Below are positions 1 through 11,700 of a stretch of DNA of 64,000 nt, in pieces. The notes under the pieces are model-generated. The model did not search any database and had not been told where the DNA came from. It saw only the letters and a program-made list of their open reading frames with translations. Positions within the stretch are counted from its first letter, which is position 1; every line of letters begins with the position of its first letter. The position numbers were made by a program, and so were the translations under genes. Source of the DNA: Embiotoca jacksoni (taxonomy: Eukaryota > Chordata > Actinopteri > Embiotocidae); the NCBI GenBank assembly GCA_022577435.1, contig JAKOON010000007.1, forward strand, positions 11,019,426 through 11,083,425. The letters run 5' to 3'.

Positions 1-501
1 AGAGCTCGAATTTAAAATGCTTGAAAAAAAAGAACAATTTGGATATAAAGTGCCATGATAATACAATCTGTTTATTAGAAAATTTACCAAGAAGATGTTG
101 TAGGTTTACTGTGAAACAAGTAACAGGAGACGAGAGCTTGGTCTTGTGCAACAAATTCAAACAGAAATAAGCTATATTATTACAAAAGATGTTTTCATTC
201 ACAAAATGATGCACTTATTTTAAATCCCTCCGTAGACCAACCAGCAACTAAAGTATTCTCCATTTGAACAACACGATATAATGATGAATATTATTCAGCA
301 CTGCTGTTATATAAAATGGTTATTGACTGTACTGATCTTAAACCCAACAATGTTCTTTACAGTATTTGAACTGCTGTACACATCACTGGAAATATTGTCT
401 TAACTTTATTAACTATATTTGATCCCACATCTACAAAACACGTTGATATTAATCCTATGAGTTTTAATAAAGTGCCAGAAGAAAGAAGTTGAGCAGCTCA
501 C
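1..501 (-). other. Intron 1 of a receptor gene that leaves the window on the left
   Basis: This stretch lies downstream of the leader exon at 502-550 on the minus strand. It matches intron 1 of gene 1 (about 17165-17660) and, inverted, the intron of the right-edge gene (about 61698-62200). No coding exon is seen in it. The V exon that should follow would lie left of base 1. Confidence 0.6.
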
Positions 502-550
502 CATGAGAGACTCCGAGTAGCATCACCAACAGTCCAAACACAGCTTCCAT
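502..550 (-). CDS. Leader exon of a partial CD2/SLAM-like receptor gene (gene 0)
   Basis: The ATG at 550 opens a 49-bp exon coding MEAVFGLLVMLLGVSHG, a typical signal peptide with a hydrophobic core, and ends in phase 1 at CATG|gtgagc. The same exon is found upstream of genes 1, 3 and 4, where a phase-1 V exon beginning VETHC follows. Only this first exon is inside the window; the rest of the gene lies to the left. Gene 0 is therefore a fourth minus-strand member of the array, or a truncated copy of one. Start choice rests on the signal peptide and on conservation of the exon in four copies. Confidence 0.65.
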
Positions 551-1250
551 GTCTCTTCACAGCAGTTTAGTCTCTAATTGTCCCTAAACTAAACCTGTGT
601 ATTGTCCTTTGAGCAGCCTGCAAATTGTCTTGTCAGCAATCAGCCTCAGAGGAGAGTGTGAACGTTCTCACCAAGAAGAGTGATGTCATGTTTACTTCTT
701 TTTACAGTGAGAGGAGAAAAAAAAGAGACGTTTTACTTCCCCTTTCAACCTACAAGTTGGCCTTCGTGTTTGACGGACTGAGTGAAGGAGACTGACAGCA
801 GACATTTCTAAAACAGTCCAAACACAGCTTCTATGTCTCTTTCCGTTCAGTGTTTGATGACCAGGTCAGTATAGTGATCAGACCACTTTTATTTAACAGC
901 ATATATCCAACACTTGAGTCACAGATGTCACCTGTTATTGATCAGGTCCAGAAGAAAAGGTGTGCATTGTCTGCTGTCACAGCTTCAACCATGTGAACTA
1001 TCAGAATCAGCTGTATCGACCAATAGTCATAAAACATACAAGTCTGTGCAGAAATGGCCTCATAAACTGTAGCATCCCCGATGAATGATGGTCTGGTGTC
1101 TTTTACTGATGGTTCACAAAACTTTATTGAATGGGACTTGAATCCATAAAACGCAGTGAAAACTGGAAGTGAACACACCGTAAGAGATCTGAAGAAAATA
1201 AAGACAAACATTACCAAACAATGTTTAACATCCTGACCATACCCTTCTTG
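551..1250 (-). promoter_or_regulatory. Upstream region of gene 0 with a PU.1/ETS-like site
   Basis: This flank upstream of the leader exon is shared by genes 0, 1, 3 and 4. At 731-746 the minus strand reads GAAAGGGGAAGTAAAA, an ETS core (GGAA) in a PU.1-like setting about 180 bp before the ATG. In the other copies the same place reads GAAAGAGGAAGTAAAA. PU.1 sites are common in TATA-less leukocyte promoters; that this one is used is inference. No clear TATA box was seen at a fixed distance. Confidence 0.35.
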
Positions 1251-1261
1251 CCAGCATGCTA

Positions 1262-1318
1262 AAAAATTAATTATATTATTATATTACATATTATTATATT
1301 ATTATATTAATTATATAA

Positions 1319-1396
<78 letters not shown>

Positions 1397-1470
1397 TATT
1401 ATATAATAATTAACAAAAAAAATTCCCCTCGGGGATTAATAAAGTAAATACCTACCTACCTACCTACCGA
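1262..1470. repeat. (TA)n microsatellite with a retroelement 3' tail, unique to the left copy
   Basis: AT-rich sequence leads into an uninterrupted (TA)n run at about 1325-1391, then a CCCCTCGGGGATTAATAAAG tail of the type that ends fish SINE/LINE copies, then four CTAC units. The matching places at about 18420 and 53742 go straight from CATGCTAAATTTAACC, so this block is an insertion in the left copy only. Confidence 0.75.
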
Positions 1471-2215
1471 AATTTAACCACCGACTGAATCACGGCGATG
1501 CATTTAAGTTAAACATCAGTTTAATACTTTAAACTCTCATTTATGACACAACAAAATCCCTGAAAACCGGAACAATCTAACCCAATAATTTTCCCAGAAT
1601 AAGTACTAGTACTAGTGTACAATACAGTACTAGTACAGTGGTAGTACTGACCTTGTGTCCATATCAGCCAGGTGCCAAACAAACAAAAACCGTCAACCTT
1701 TTCCTATTTTTAACACTTTTTTCCATCTTTTTGTCTTCTCCCCGTTCTAACACTTCTTTCTAAACTGCTTCCGGTTTCAGTCTTTCAGAATAAAAGTGTA
1801 ACAGGAAATGCATTAATAAAAATCTCTAAACGTCTACAAAATAAAAGACATGAAAAAGAATGAATAATTGAAATACTCTGAGCTGTATTAGAGGTCTTTT
1901 ACATAAACTACAACTTGACTGGTTGCTGGAGGCATAAAACTTGAAGCTTTTAATATTTTTATTTGGCCACAGGAAGGGTTTTTTTTTTTTCATTCAGTGT
2001 CTAGTCATGAGTACCAACCTCAGACCTACTAACATAAGTGCAAACATTTCATTTAAAGCCAAAATAATGCTCAGCAGGCATTAAAGGTAGAATCTTTAAA
2101 TGTAATGGTAGCTGTTTAAAATGTTAAACACATGGCTCGTGGATTTGTTTTTATTAGATGTACATTTATCATGATTTTGTGAAAAGGATCATGTTTTTGT
2201 CATATTTTCACTCAC
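1471..2215. other. Non-coding flank shared with the other units
   Basis: This stretch matches 18420-19167, 35491-36037 and 53742-54487. It holds short GTACTAGTAC repeats near 1605-1635 and a signal-peptide-like reading (minus strand near 1680-1750) that is frame-broken here. No gene is supported. Confidence 0.5.
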
Positions 2216-2880
2216 CACAGGCAGATGTCCTTTGTTCTTTGGAGACACTACTGCTATGACTCCCGACTGTGCAGACCAGACTTCCTGAGACATGTTGTTT
2301 CAGAGTGATACTGTCAGCCCCAACATTTCCAGAGAGGAGCTCTGCATCTGTCAGTGCACGTCCACCCAGAGTCCAGCTGTCCTGAGGACTGTCCCCTCCC
2401 TCAGAGGAGCAGGAAACCTTCATATCTCCCTGGGACAGACACTCAGAGACCATCAGGACAGAGGACACAGGAGCTCAGAGAAACACACAGAGGACCTTTG
2501 ATATTACACCAGAATCTTCATCATCTTTAGGATGTGTGTAGAAATGAACTTGAATGGTGAACTGTAGAGTTCGTTCTCCTGATTTCTGTCTATTTAAAAC
2601 ATTTCAAGGGTCATTTCATCGCCATCAGTCCTGCTCAGGCTATTAATCCTGTAATTCCCATCACTGTGAGTAAAAAAGGATGTTTTCTTTCAGATTTAAT
2701 GCAGTCTTATTCTTTCTCTCATGAGCTATTATGACGTTTCTGTGTTTGTTTAATTACGACTGGTATCTAGATATTTCTGAGGCACTGCCCATCAACTGGA
2801 GACTTTCCTTTCCACCCATAGCTCCAACAACGAGCTCCACCCTGTCTGCCATCACACTAAGTTTCCACACAAGCTGCAGG
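2216..2880 (-). pseudogene. Decayed V exon plus intact C2-type Ig exon (unit 0)
   Basis: On the minus strand, about 2612-2880 aligns along its length with the receptor V exons (for example the CTGTCTGCCATCACA end near 2845) but has lost its frame. Below it, 2216-2473 is an intact 258-bp C2 exon with acceptor CTCTGAG, donor CTGTG|gtgagt, and Cys at the expected B- and F-strand places (MKVSCSSEGG, LVCTVGS). This copy has SPQDSW where all others read SPQYSW. No linker, membrane or leader exon is found with it, so it is a V-C2 relic. The same relic recurs at 19168, 36038 and 54488. Confidence 0.7.
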
Positions 2881-2989
2881 TAAAATATCATAATTTAATT
2901 GTTCCATGTCTGAGGATCATTGCTTTGATTCCTATAAAAGTGCAAATACTACTGTTTCCAGTCTAAAACAATGATTGGTTGTTGGGTCT

Positions 2990-3880
2990 GTCTCTTTCAG
3001 GCAACAAGTCCTCAACAAATTCCTGTGTGTTCCGCTGACCTGTGATTTGCAAACAAAGTCAGGCTCTCTCACTCATTGAAAACTCAGGTTGCTGAGTGTA
3101 CAACTTTAGTTCAAACTTACAGAATTTTATGTTCAAATTGCAGCGAGTTTCTCCAAGATTAAAACTTATATTTTCAGCCTTGTTGTTGTAAATGTGGGGA
3201 GGTGCAGTGATCAGCACTGTCGCCTCGCAGCAAGAAGGTTCCGGGTTCCTTTCTGTGTGGAGTTTGCGTGTTCTCCCAGTGCCTGTGACTTCTCTCCGGG
3301 TACTCTGGCTTCCTCCCACCGTCCAAAGATGTGCGTATCAGGTTAATTGGTGATTAGGAAAAAATTGCCCTGAGGTGTGAATGAGAGTTTTAATGGTCTT
3401 TGTTTCAGTCTGTCTTTCTGTTACAATAGTTGAGTAAGAATCAAATAGATCTTATTCTACTTTTTCATATCCCAAATAAGTCAAAACATCTTTCTGGTCC
3501 CACTTGACATGTTTTTTTCATAGGTACAGTTCATATTTACACACTGTTACATTTGATTCATTTAAAGAGGAAATGAGACCAATACATTATTATAAATATC
3601 ATAAAAAGAAAAGCAAGAGCTTTGAGATTCCAGTTTATATCAGTGAATAGAGAACTTTACAGAACTTTGACGGATGGGATTCTCATAGATTAAAATTTCC
3701 CCACTCTGGGATTAATAAAGTCTAATCTAACCTAATCTAATGAATCCATGCTGAGAAATTGTTTAGAAATACTTCATGAGTGGGTGGAGATGAGAGAAAA
3801 TGTTAAAACCTTTTTGTGCATGTAGTCTGACTGACTAATTTACTGTGAAACATAGTATTGTTCTGTTTTATACGATGAAA
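2990..3880. repeat. Left arm of a long inverted repeat, with a SINE fragment and a LINE-type tail
   Basis: This segment matches about 58985-60445 in inverted orientation. Inside it, 3196-3420 is a SINE-like head (GCAGTGATCAGCACTGTCGC, then TTCCGGGTTC and CTGTGTGGAGTTTGCGTG), shorter than the right-hand copy. About 3697-3740 is a retroelement 3' end (GGGATTAATAAAG followed by TCTAA/CCTAA units). No coding sequence is supported. Confidence 0.65.
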
Positions 3881-5230
3881 TCACTCTTTCAGGCAGATAA
3901 CTGCTGAGGAGGTCATATTCTCTGCACATTCAAGACTCAAAGTTTTATGTGTCATGTGTTCTAACAATAAGACGTCTGCGTCTTGACTTGCATGTAAGAG
4001 CTACTGGTATCTTGTGAAAACGTATGTACTTACATCCTATCATTGATTGTGTTGCATTATTTAGGCCCCAATCAACTGCACATGTACAGCGACTACAAAT
4101 AGTCATAGATTATGTATTGATCCAAAGGCATTGATTTGTGAGCAGTTCAGTTTCACTCCAAGCTTTTCTAATCTTTTTTCTTTTTTTCTTTTTTTTTAAC
4201 ACAGCACCTTTCTCAGACAAAGTCACAAAGTGCTTCACAACAATTACAACAACAAATTAAAACATTTTTGAACCTTTTTGTTGGTTAATTGTAGATCATA
4301 AATATCTACAGCAGCAGCTGTTTGTTCAACTGACTTTCTATTTACCCCAAATAATTAGTAGGAATATCTCTATTCCTCCAGACTTGAAAGTGACAACCTG
4401 ATGTAACTAAAATTCTCAATGATTAAAGTTATTGAAAAATTATAAATAGTTAGTTAAGAAACATCGATGTCAAATATTCTGTTTTCACAGGAACATTGTC
4501 AACTGGAAACCACAAAGACAAAGGAAGTGCATTGGACTAAATATAGAAAGCATGATTTGATGGTGTTGAAAGACAAACCTTTCTCAGAATTGAACAAGCT
4601 GTTAAATGTCTTCCCCTCTCGAACTACGTTCCTAAATTTCCTGAATTCCTCAAGAACACCACATTTGTCCCTTTCACTTCTCTCCTTCTTTCAGTAGAAG
4701 AAAAAAGTATTTTACCATTAACTGCTCTAAATGTGTTGAACTGTTTCCTCTAGTACCATTATCCTAAAAAAGACAACATCATGCCACTGATAAACCACTG
4801 GTCTGAATAAGTGCTCACGCCTGAGAAAAAAGTGTTTGCTTCATGGAAACAAATTTGTGCACACTGAACTTTGCAACAGACGAGATATTTTGCTTCTATA
4901 TCTTTGGTCTAGAGAGCCAAACCAGCGTTGCCATTTATGACATTAATTCTCCCACACACTCTGCACCAAACCATTTATAATTGAAATAACTTTCCCAATA
5001 CACACTGTGCCAGGATTTATATTTACATACTATGAACCTCAACAAATCCATCAATATCTGTTTAAAAAAATACATTTGAATTAAATGTCACATATGTCAC
5101 CTTACTTCAAATTAAAAGTAACATTTTACATGATGTGTAAACACAGACATGCTTTCAGAGTCATGTCTGCCAATCATTAGATTAATGAAGGTGAATAAAT
5201 TGGAAAGAAAGTTATTCTTAAAATGTATCA
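3881..5230. other. Intergenic stretch without recognisable genes
   Basis: This is AT-rich sequence below gene 1. About 4200-4240 (ACAGCACCTTTCTCAGACAA) resembles a truncated fish LINE 3' fragment, which is weak evidence. A 76-codon frame at 4467-4697 has no visible domain and no splice context. Confidence 0.4.
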
Positions 5231-5236
5231 TTTATT
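5231..5236 (-). terminator. Candidate poly(A) signal of gene 1
   Basis: The minus strand reads AATAAA here, about 360 bases after the gene 1 stop codon at 5593-5595. It is the first canonical hexamer noticed downstream of that stop. Confidence 0.35.
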
Positions 5237-5592
5237 ACAAGCTTTCAGTATTTCAACAATGAAATTAAAGTAAATATGCTTATAAATTACAAAAAGCTGA
5301 TATATACATGTAAAAACAGGGTAAAATAATTCAAAACAATTAAGAAATTGTTAAATATTCCACTAAAAGTTCCAGCGCTTAAGCAGGATGCCGTTGTTAA
5401 AGGTCACAAAGACTAGATGCTTTGCTTCCCAGAAAAGTGAAGAAAACCCTGATATGTATGAGCTTTAATGGCTTTTCTTTCTCTAATGACAACTTCTACA
5501 AAATGAAGGTGAAAGACCTTCAGGCATCTTGACATCTCCTCCCTCTCTCTGCCTTCAGGTGTGTGTTCCTCCTGATCTGTGGACACCTGAAA

Positions 5593-5777
5593 TCACCTGC
5601 CTTTACGGACGTTGGCGTACAAACAGTCCTCTCCTGCTGGTTGAGTCTGCTGAGGTCGCTCTGAAAACTTGACTTGGCCGTACTCCACCTCCACCTTCTC
5701 CCTTTGCTCCACCTGCCTCTGCTGCCGCTGCACCATCCTGACATCAGTGTAGGTCACTTCCTGGTCGTCTTCTCCCT
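5593..5777 (-). CDS. Gene 1 tail exon with two ITIMs
   Basis: The exon starts after acceptor TCTGCAG and ends at TGA 5593-5595, coding 61 residues. Three tyrosines are set in signalling motifs: VTYTDV (tail residues 8-13) and VEYGQV (31-36) both fit the ITIM consensus [I/V/L/S]xYxx[V/I/L]. CLYANV (52-57) has a non-standard Cys at -2 but keeps YxxV and also reads YxN, a Grb2-type site. ITIMs recruit SHP-1/SHP-2 phosphatases in known receptors. The stretch between the first two is Gln/Arg rich (QRQQRQVEQRE). This exon has no counterpart in genes 2 and 3. Confidence 0.75.
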
Positions 5778-8700
5778 CTGCAGATTAGCAGGTAGAAGTA
5801 AGTGACACAAACAAAGTAGAGCCTTCTAATTACATACAATGACTTTGAAGAACTAGTTTGACATTTTGGAGAATAAACTAAGTCTCTGTCTTGCCAACAA
5901 AAATATTGCTGTCACTCTCTGCAGCATTAACAGTCAGTTAGCTTTAACACAGAGCCTGACTCAAATGTTACACAAAATCTACCCTTTAAATGTGTTAATT
6001 ACTGAACTAGAAACAAATTGAAATTCGTTCTTAACTTTGGACAGAGCCAAGCTAACAGATTTGCCCTGTTTCCAGTTTTTGTGTTAAATCTAACCATCTC
6101 CTTGTGATTTGAGAGTGTTTTTAGAATTCTTGTTTTAAGGGTTTACACACTATTTTTCTAAATATTCTTGTCCCGAGTACTTTCACACAGAACATGAATA
6201 TTTACGCCTAAAAATCAACAATTTTCTTTTGGAAGGAAGTTGTTTTTTCTGACCTTTCACACCTCTAGTAAGGTCACCAACCAATCACATTGTGCGGAAA
6301 TACAACGAACATCACATCAAAACTCCCAACAATAATGTTGATTGTTTCGAGCCACAGAGTATTATAGGCTATGACAGAGGGACATACAAGGACAACAATC
6401 TCAAGGACAATGCATTGAGAAGCATTGCCCACCACTATAGCTATCAGAAATGGTTTACTTTTGGATGTAGTAGAGTTGGCAGTGGGCAGTGTCACAAGAA
6501 ACAGTGTCACAGCAGGTTTGGCTAAAGTAACAAAATCTCCTCTTCTTTCGTGGAGTGAGGAGGAGCAAAACAAGATCGGCATCACTAGATGATGTTGAAT
6601 CCATTATTGTTCTGAAGAAAGAGGTGACATGTTTCTGTTCAAACCATTTTTTTAAAAGGTGTTGAAAATTTGCATCGCTGCCGGTTTGAATAGTTTTATT
6701 GGAAAATATTCATTTATTTGTCACGCCCCCGGTGTATAGAGGCCTTAACGCTGAACAAGAAAGCAAACAAATGCAATTACTCAAAATGTTAAACTATTTA
6801 TTCAATCTATAAAATGAACAAAATAATTTGTAAACTGTGAATGTAGTGAGGAAGGTAAAAGGAAGTTCTGTTTTGTACCTTTAGGTTTGTTGTTTTTCTT
6901 TTTTTTGTTGGCACAGGTGACTGCCACGCCGACAACTAAGAAGATAACCAGTGCAGAGAGTACACCTGCCGTTATTGGTAAAGCATCTGTAGCTAAAATA
7001 AGAGACAACAAACACGTATATTGAAATCAGCAAACTATACATGTGTTATGAAAAAAGGCAGAGGAGCAAAGGAGAAAATGACATCAATGAATCCACTGCA
7101 GCAGAGTAAGTTTTCACTTACAAAGGTACCATGGACCATCACTGCTGGGAGTCACAGTTTCGTTGAAGGATGTGATATTAATGGAGGGTGTAAGTGAAAC
7201 TATGTCAGTCTCCTTAACCACAGTGACTGTTGTTGATTGAATACACAGGGTGTTATTGGCTGCAAACACCCACTGTGTTATGTTTGTCCCATTGGAGATG
7301 CAGTTAATGTAAATGAATCCTATGAACAAACAAACACAATATACAACAGATGAACAGAGTAATTATAATCATCAGTGTCATAATGATCACATTATTTCTC
7401 ACTCACCACAGTTAATTATATCCTCTTCTTTGGAGACACTACTGACGTGATTCCAGACTTTACAAGCAACACGTCCTGAGACATGTTGTTTCAGAGTGAT
7501 ACTGTTTTCCTCTTTATTTTCAGAGTAGAGCTCAGCGTCTGTCAGTGCACGTCCACCCAGAGTCCAGCTGTACTGAGGACTGTCCCCTCCCTCAGAGGAG
7601 CAGGAAACCTTCATCTCTCCCTGGGACAGACACTCAGAGTCCATCAGGACAGAGGACAAAGGAGCTGAAAGACATACAAAGGACTTTTGATATTGCAGCA
7701 GCATCTTGATCCTTTTTTACAGTTTCTAAAGGCTCAAAATACAGATACATGTAGAGTATGTGATACATAATGTAGATTATCAATACAATGTGAGATTTAT
7801 ATCTATCCATATGACTACATTTCTCTGTATGAAAAAAGTAATTTACCTTGAATAGACAAATGTAGAGTCTTTTTCGAAGTCAGCGTTCCGTTTGAATCAA
7901 ATATTAAAAGTGTATATTCACTACTGTCTGTCCTGCTGAGTTTATTGATCCTAAATGTCCCATTACTGGGAGTAAAGACAGATCTGTCTTTTAGAGAATT
8001 AGTTATAATTTCATTTTGTTTCCCGCGGAGTATTATCGTGGATTCTTTCTTCAATTCGTATCTATGTATTTGAGAGGCTCCGTCCATCAGCTGGAGGACC
8101 ACAGTTCCTCCCAAAGGTCCATAACATTTAGCTGCATACTGTCTGCCATCACAGTGAGTTTCCACTCCTGTAAAATTTTAAAAACAAAAAGAAACAATTG
8201 TAATTCTTCATTTTATACAGAATGAATTATCCTGAGAATTAGATGCAGCAAACACATTAATATTGTAGGTTTGTTGCATCTCTGTGTCTCACAGACCACA
8301 GTGGGCACACAGGTTTTCTTTTCTTGTGCAGCAAATGTAAAAACTTATTTGTATTGGAGTTGATGTTGGTTTTTTTTACTGCTGTGTTGCTACTTTTTAC
8401 AAAGTAAAATATCTCATCACTTTTTCCACCACCGCCTGTGATGGGAAAAAAGTTGTGGTTCAGCTGATGTCATTATTTGGAGGGTGGAAGTGAAACTATG
8501 TCAGTCTCCTTACCTGAAGTGACTGTTGTTGATTGAATACACAGGGTGTTATTGGCTGGAAACACCCACTGTGATTTTTCTGTCCCATTGGAGATGCAGT
8601 TAATGTAAATGAATCCTACGAGCAAACAAACACAATATACAACAGATGAACAGAGTAATTACAATCATCAATGTCATAATGATCACATTATTTCTCACTC

Positions 8701-11700
8701 ACCACAGTTCATTATATCCTCTTCTTTGGAGACACTACTGACGTGATTCCAGACTTTACAAGCAACACGTCCTGAGACATGTTGTTTCAGAGTGATACTG
8801 TTTTCCTCTTTATTTGCAGAGTAGAACTCAGCGTCTGTCAGTGCACGTCCACCCAGAGTCCAGCTGTACTGAGGACTGTCCCCTCCCTCAGAGGAGCAGG
8901 AAACCTTCATCTCTCCCTGGGACAGACACTCAGATACTATCAGGACAGAGGACACAGGAGCTGAAAGATGCATAGATGACTTTAGACATTGCAGCAGTAT
9001 CTTGATCCTTTTTTACAGTTTCTAAAGGCTCAAAATACAGATACATGTAGAGTATGTGATACATAATGTAGATTATCAATACAATGTGAGATTTATAGCT
9101 ATCCATGTGACTACATTTCTCAGTCTGAAAAAAGTAATTTACCTTGAATAGACAAATGTAGAGTGTGTTTCGATGTCAGCTTTGCTTCTAAATCAAAGAT
9201 TGAAAGTGTATATTCACTACTATCTGTCCTGCTGAGTTTATTGATCCTAAATGTCCCATTACTGGGAGTAAAGACAGATCTGTCTTTTAGAGAAATAGTT
9301 ATAATTTCATTTTGTTTCCCGTGGAGTATTATCGTGGATTCTTTCTTCAATTCGTATCTATGTATTTGAGAGGCTCCGTCCATCAGCTGGAGGACCACAG
9401 TTCCTCCCAAAGGTCCATAACATTTAGCTGCATACTGTCTGCCATCACAGTGAGTTTCCACTCCTGTAAAATTTGAAAAATAAAAAGAAACAATTGTGAT
9501 CCTTCATTTTATACAGAATGAATGATGCTGAGAATTAGATGCAGCAAACACATTAATATTGGAGGTTTGCTGCATCTCTGTGTCTCACAGACCACAGTGG
9601 GCACACAGGTTTTCCTTTCTTGTGCAGCAAACATAAAAACTTTTTTGTATTGGAGTTGTTGTTGTTTTTTTACTGCTGTGTTGCTACTTTTTACAAAATA
9701 AAATATCTCATCACTTTTTCCACCACTGCCTGTGATGGGAAAAAAGTTGTGGTTCAGCTGATGTCATTATTTGGAGGGTGTAAGTGAAACTATGTCAGTC
9801 TCCTTACCTGAAGTGACTGTTGTTGATTGAATACACAGGGTGTTATTGGCTGCAAACACCCACTGTGATATTTCTGTCCCATTGGAGATGCAGTTAATGT
9901 AAATGAATCCTATGAAAAAACAAACACAATATACAACAGATGAACAGAGTAATTATAATCATCAGTGTCATAATGATCACATTATTTCTCACTCACCACA
10001 GTTTATTATATCCTCTTCTTTGGAGACACTACTGACGTGATTCCAGACTTTACAAGCAACACGTCCTGAGACATGTTGTTTCAGAGTGATACTGTTTTCC
10101 TCTTTATTTTCAGAGTAGAGCTCAGCGTCTGTCAGTGCACGTCCACCCAGAGTCCAGCTGTACTGAGGACTGTCCCCTCCCTCAGAGGAGCAGGAAACCT
10201 TCATCTCTCCCTGGGACAGACACTCAGAGTCCATCAGGACAGAGGACAAAGGAGCTGAAAGACATACAAAGGACTTTTGATATTGCAGCAGTATCTTGAT
10301 CCTTTTTTACAGTTTCTAAAGGCTCAAAATACAGATACATGTAGAGTATGTGATACATAATGTAGATTATCAATACAATGTGAGATTTATATCTATCCAT
10401 ATGACTACATTTCTCTGTATGAAAAAAGTAATTTACCTTGAATAGACAAATGTAGAGTCTTTTTCGATGTCAGCGTTCCGTTTGAATCAAAGATTAAAAG
10501 TGTATATTCACTACTGTCTGTCCTGCTGAGTTTATTGATCCGAAATGTCCCATTACTGGGAGTAAAGACAGATCTGTCTTTTAGAGAATTAGTTATAATT
10601 TCATTTTGTTTCCCGCGGAGTATTATCGTGGATTCTTTCTTCAATTCGTATCTATGTATTTGAGAGGCTTCGTCCATCAGCTGGAGGACCACAGTTCCTC
10701 CCAAAGGTCCATAACATTTAGCTGCATACTGTCTGCCATCACAGTGAGTTTCCACTCCTGTAAAATTTTAAAAACAAAAAGAAACAATTGTAATTCTTCA
10801 TTTTATACAGAATGAATGATGATGAGAATTAGATGCAGCAAACACATTAATATTGTAGGTTTGTTGCATCTCTGTGTCTCACAGACCACAGTGGGCACAC
10901 AGGTTTTCTTTTTTTGTGCAGCAAATGTAAAAACTTATTTGTATTGGAGTTGATGTTGTTTTTTTTTACTGCTGTGTTGCTACTTTTTACAAAGTAAAAT
11001 ATCTCATCACTTTTTACACCACCGCCTGTGATGGGAAAAAAGTTGTGGTTCAGCTGATGTCATTATTTGGAGGGTGGAAGTGAAACTATGTTAGTCTCCT
11101 TACCTGATGTGACAGTTGTTGATTGAATACACAGGGTGTTATTGGCTGGAAACACCCACTGTGATTTTTCTGTCCCATTGGAGATGCAGTTAATGTAAAT
11201 GAATCCTACGAGCAAACAAACACAATATACAACAGATGAACAGAGTAATTACAATCATCAATGTCATAATGATCACATTATTTCTCACTCACCACAGTTC
11301 ATTATATCCTCTTCTTTGGAGACACTGCTGACGTGATTCCAGACTTTACAAGCAACACGTCCTGAGACATGTTGTTTCAGAGTGATACTGTTTTCCTCTT
11401 TATTTGCAGAGTAGAACTCAGCGTCTGTCAGTGCACGTCCACCCAGAGTCCAGCTGTACTGAGGACTGTCCCCTCCCTCAGAGGAGCAGGAAACCTTCAT
11501 CTCTCCCTGGGACAGACACTCAGATACTATCAGGACAGAGGACACAGGAGCTGAAAGATGCATAGATGACTTTAGACATTGCAGCAGTATCTTGATCCTT
11601 TTTTACAGTTTCTAAAGGCTCAAAATACAGATACATGTAGAGTATGTGATACATAATGTAGATTATCAATACAATGTGAGATTTATAGCTATCCATGTGA

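Noticed and set aside
942..1217. 91-codon minus-strand frame repeated at 18101, 53423 and, inverted, near 61080
   Set aside because: It lies in the upstream flank, the acceptor before it does not give this frame from a phase-1 leader, and all copies are recent duplicates, so openness says little.
6274..6585. 103-codon minus-strand frame in a gene 1 intron
   Set aside because: No domain, no splice partner, no second copy in the window.
7483..7668. Repeated 61-69 codon plus-strand frames (MLFQSDTV...) over every C2 exon
   Set aside because: They are antisense to well-supported C2 exons and are present only because the exons are conserved.
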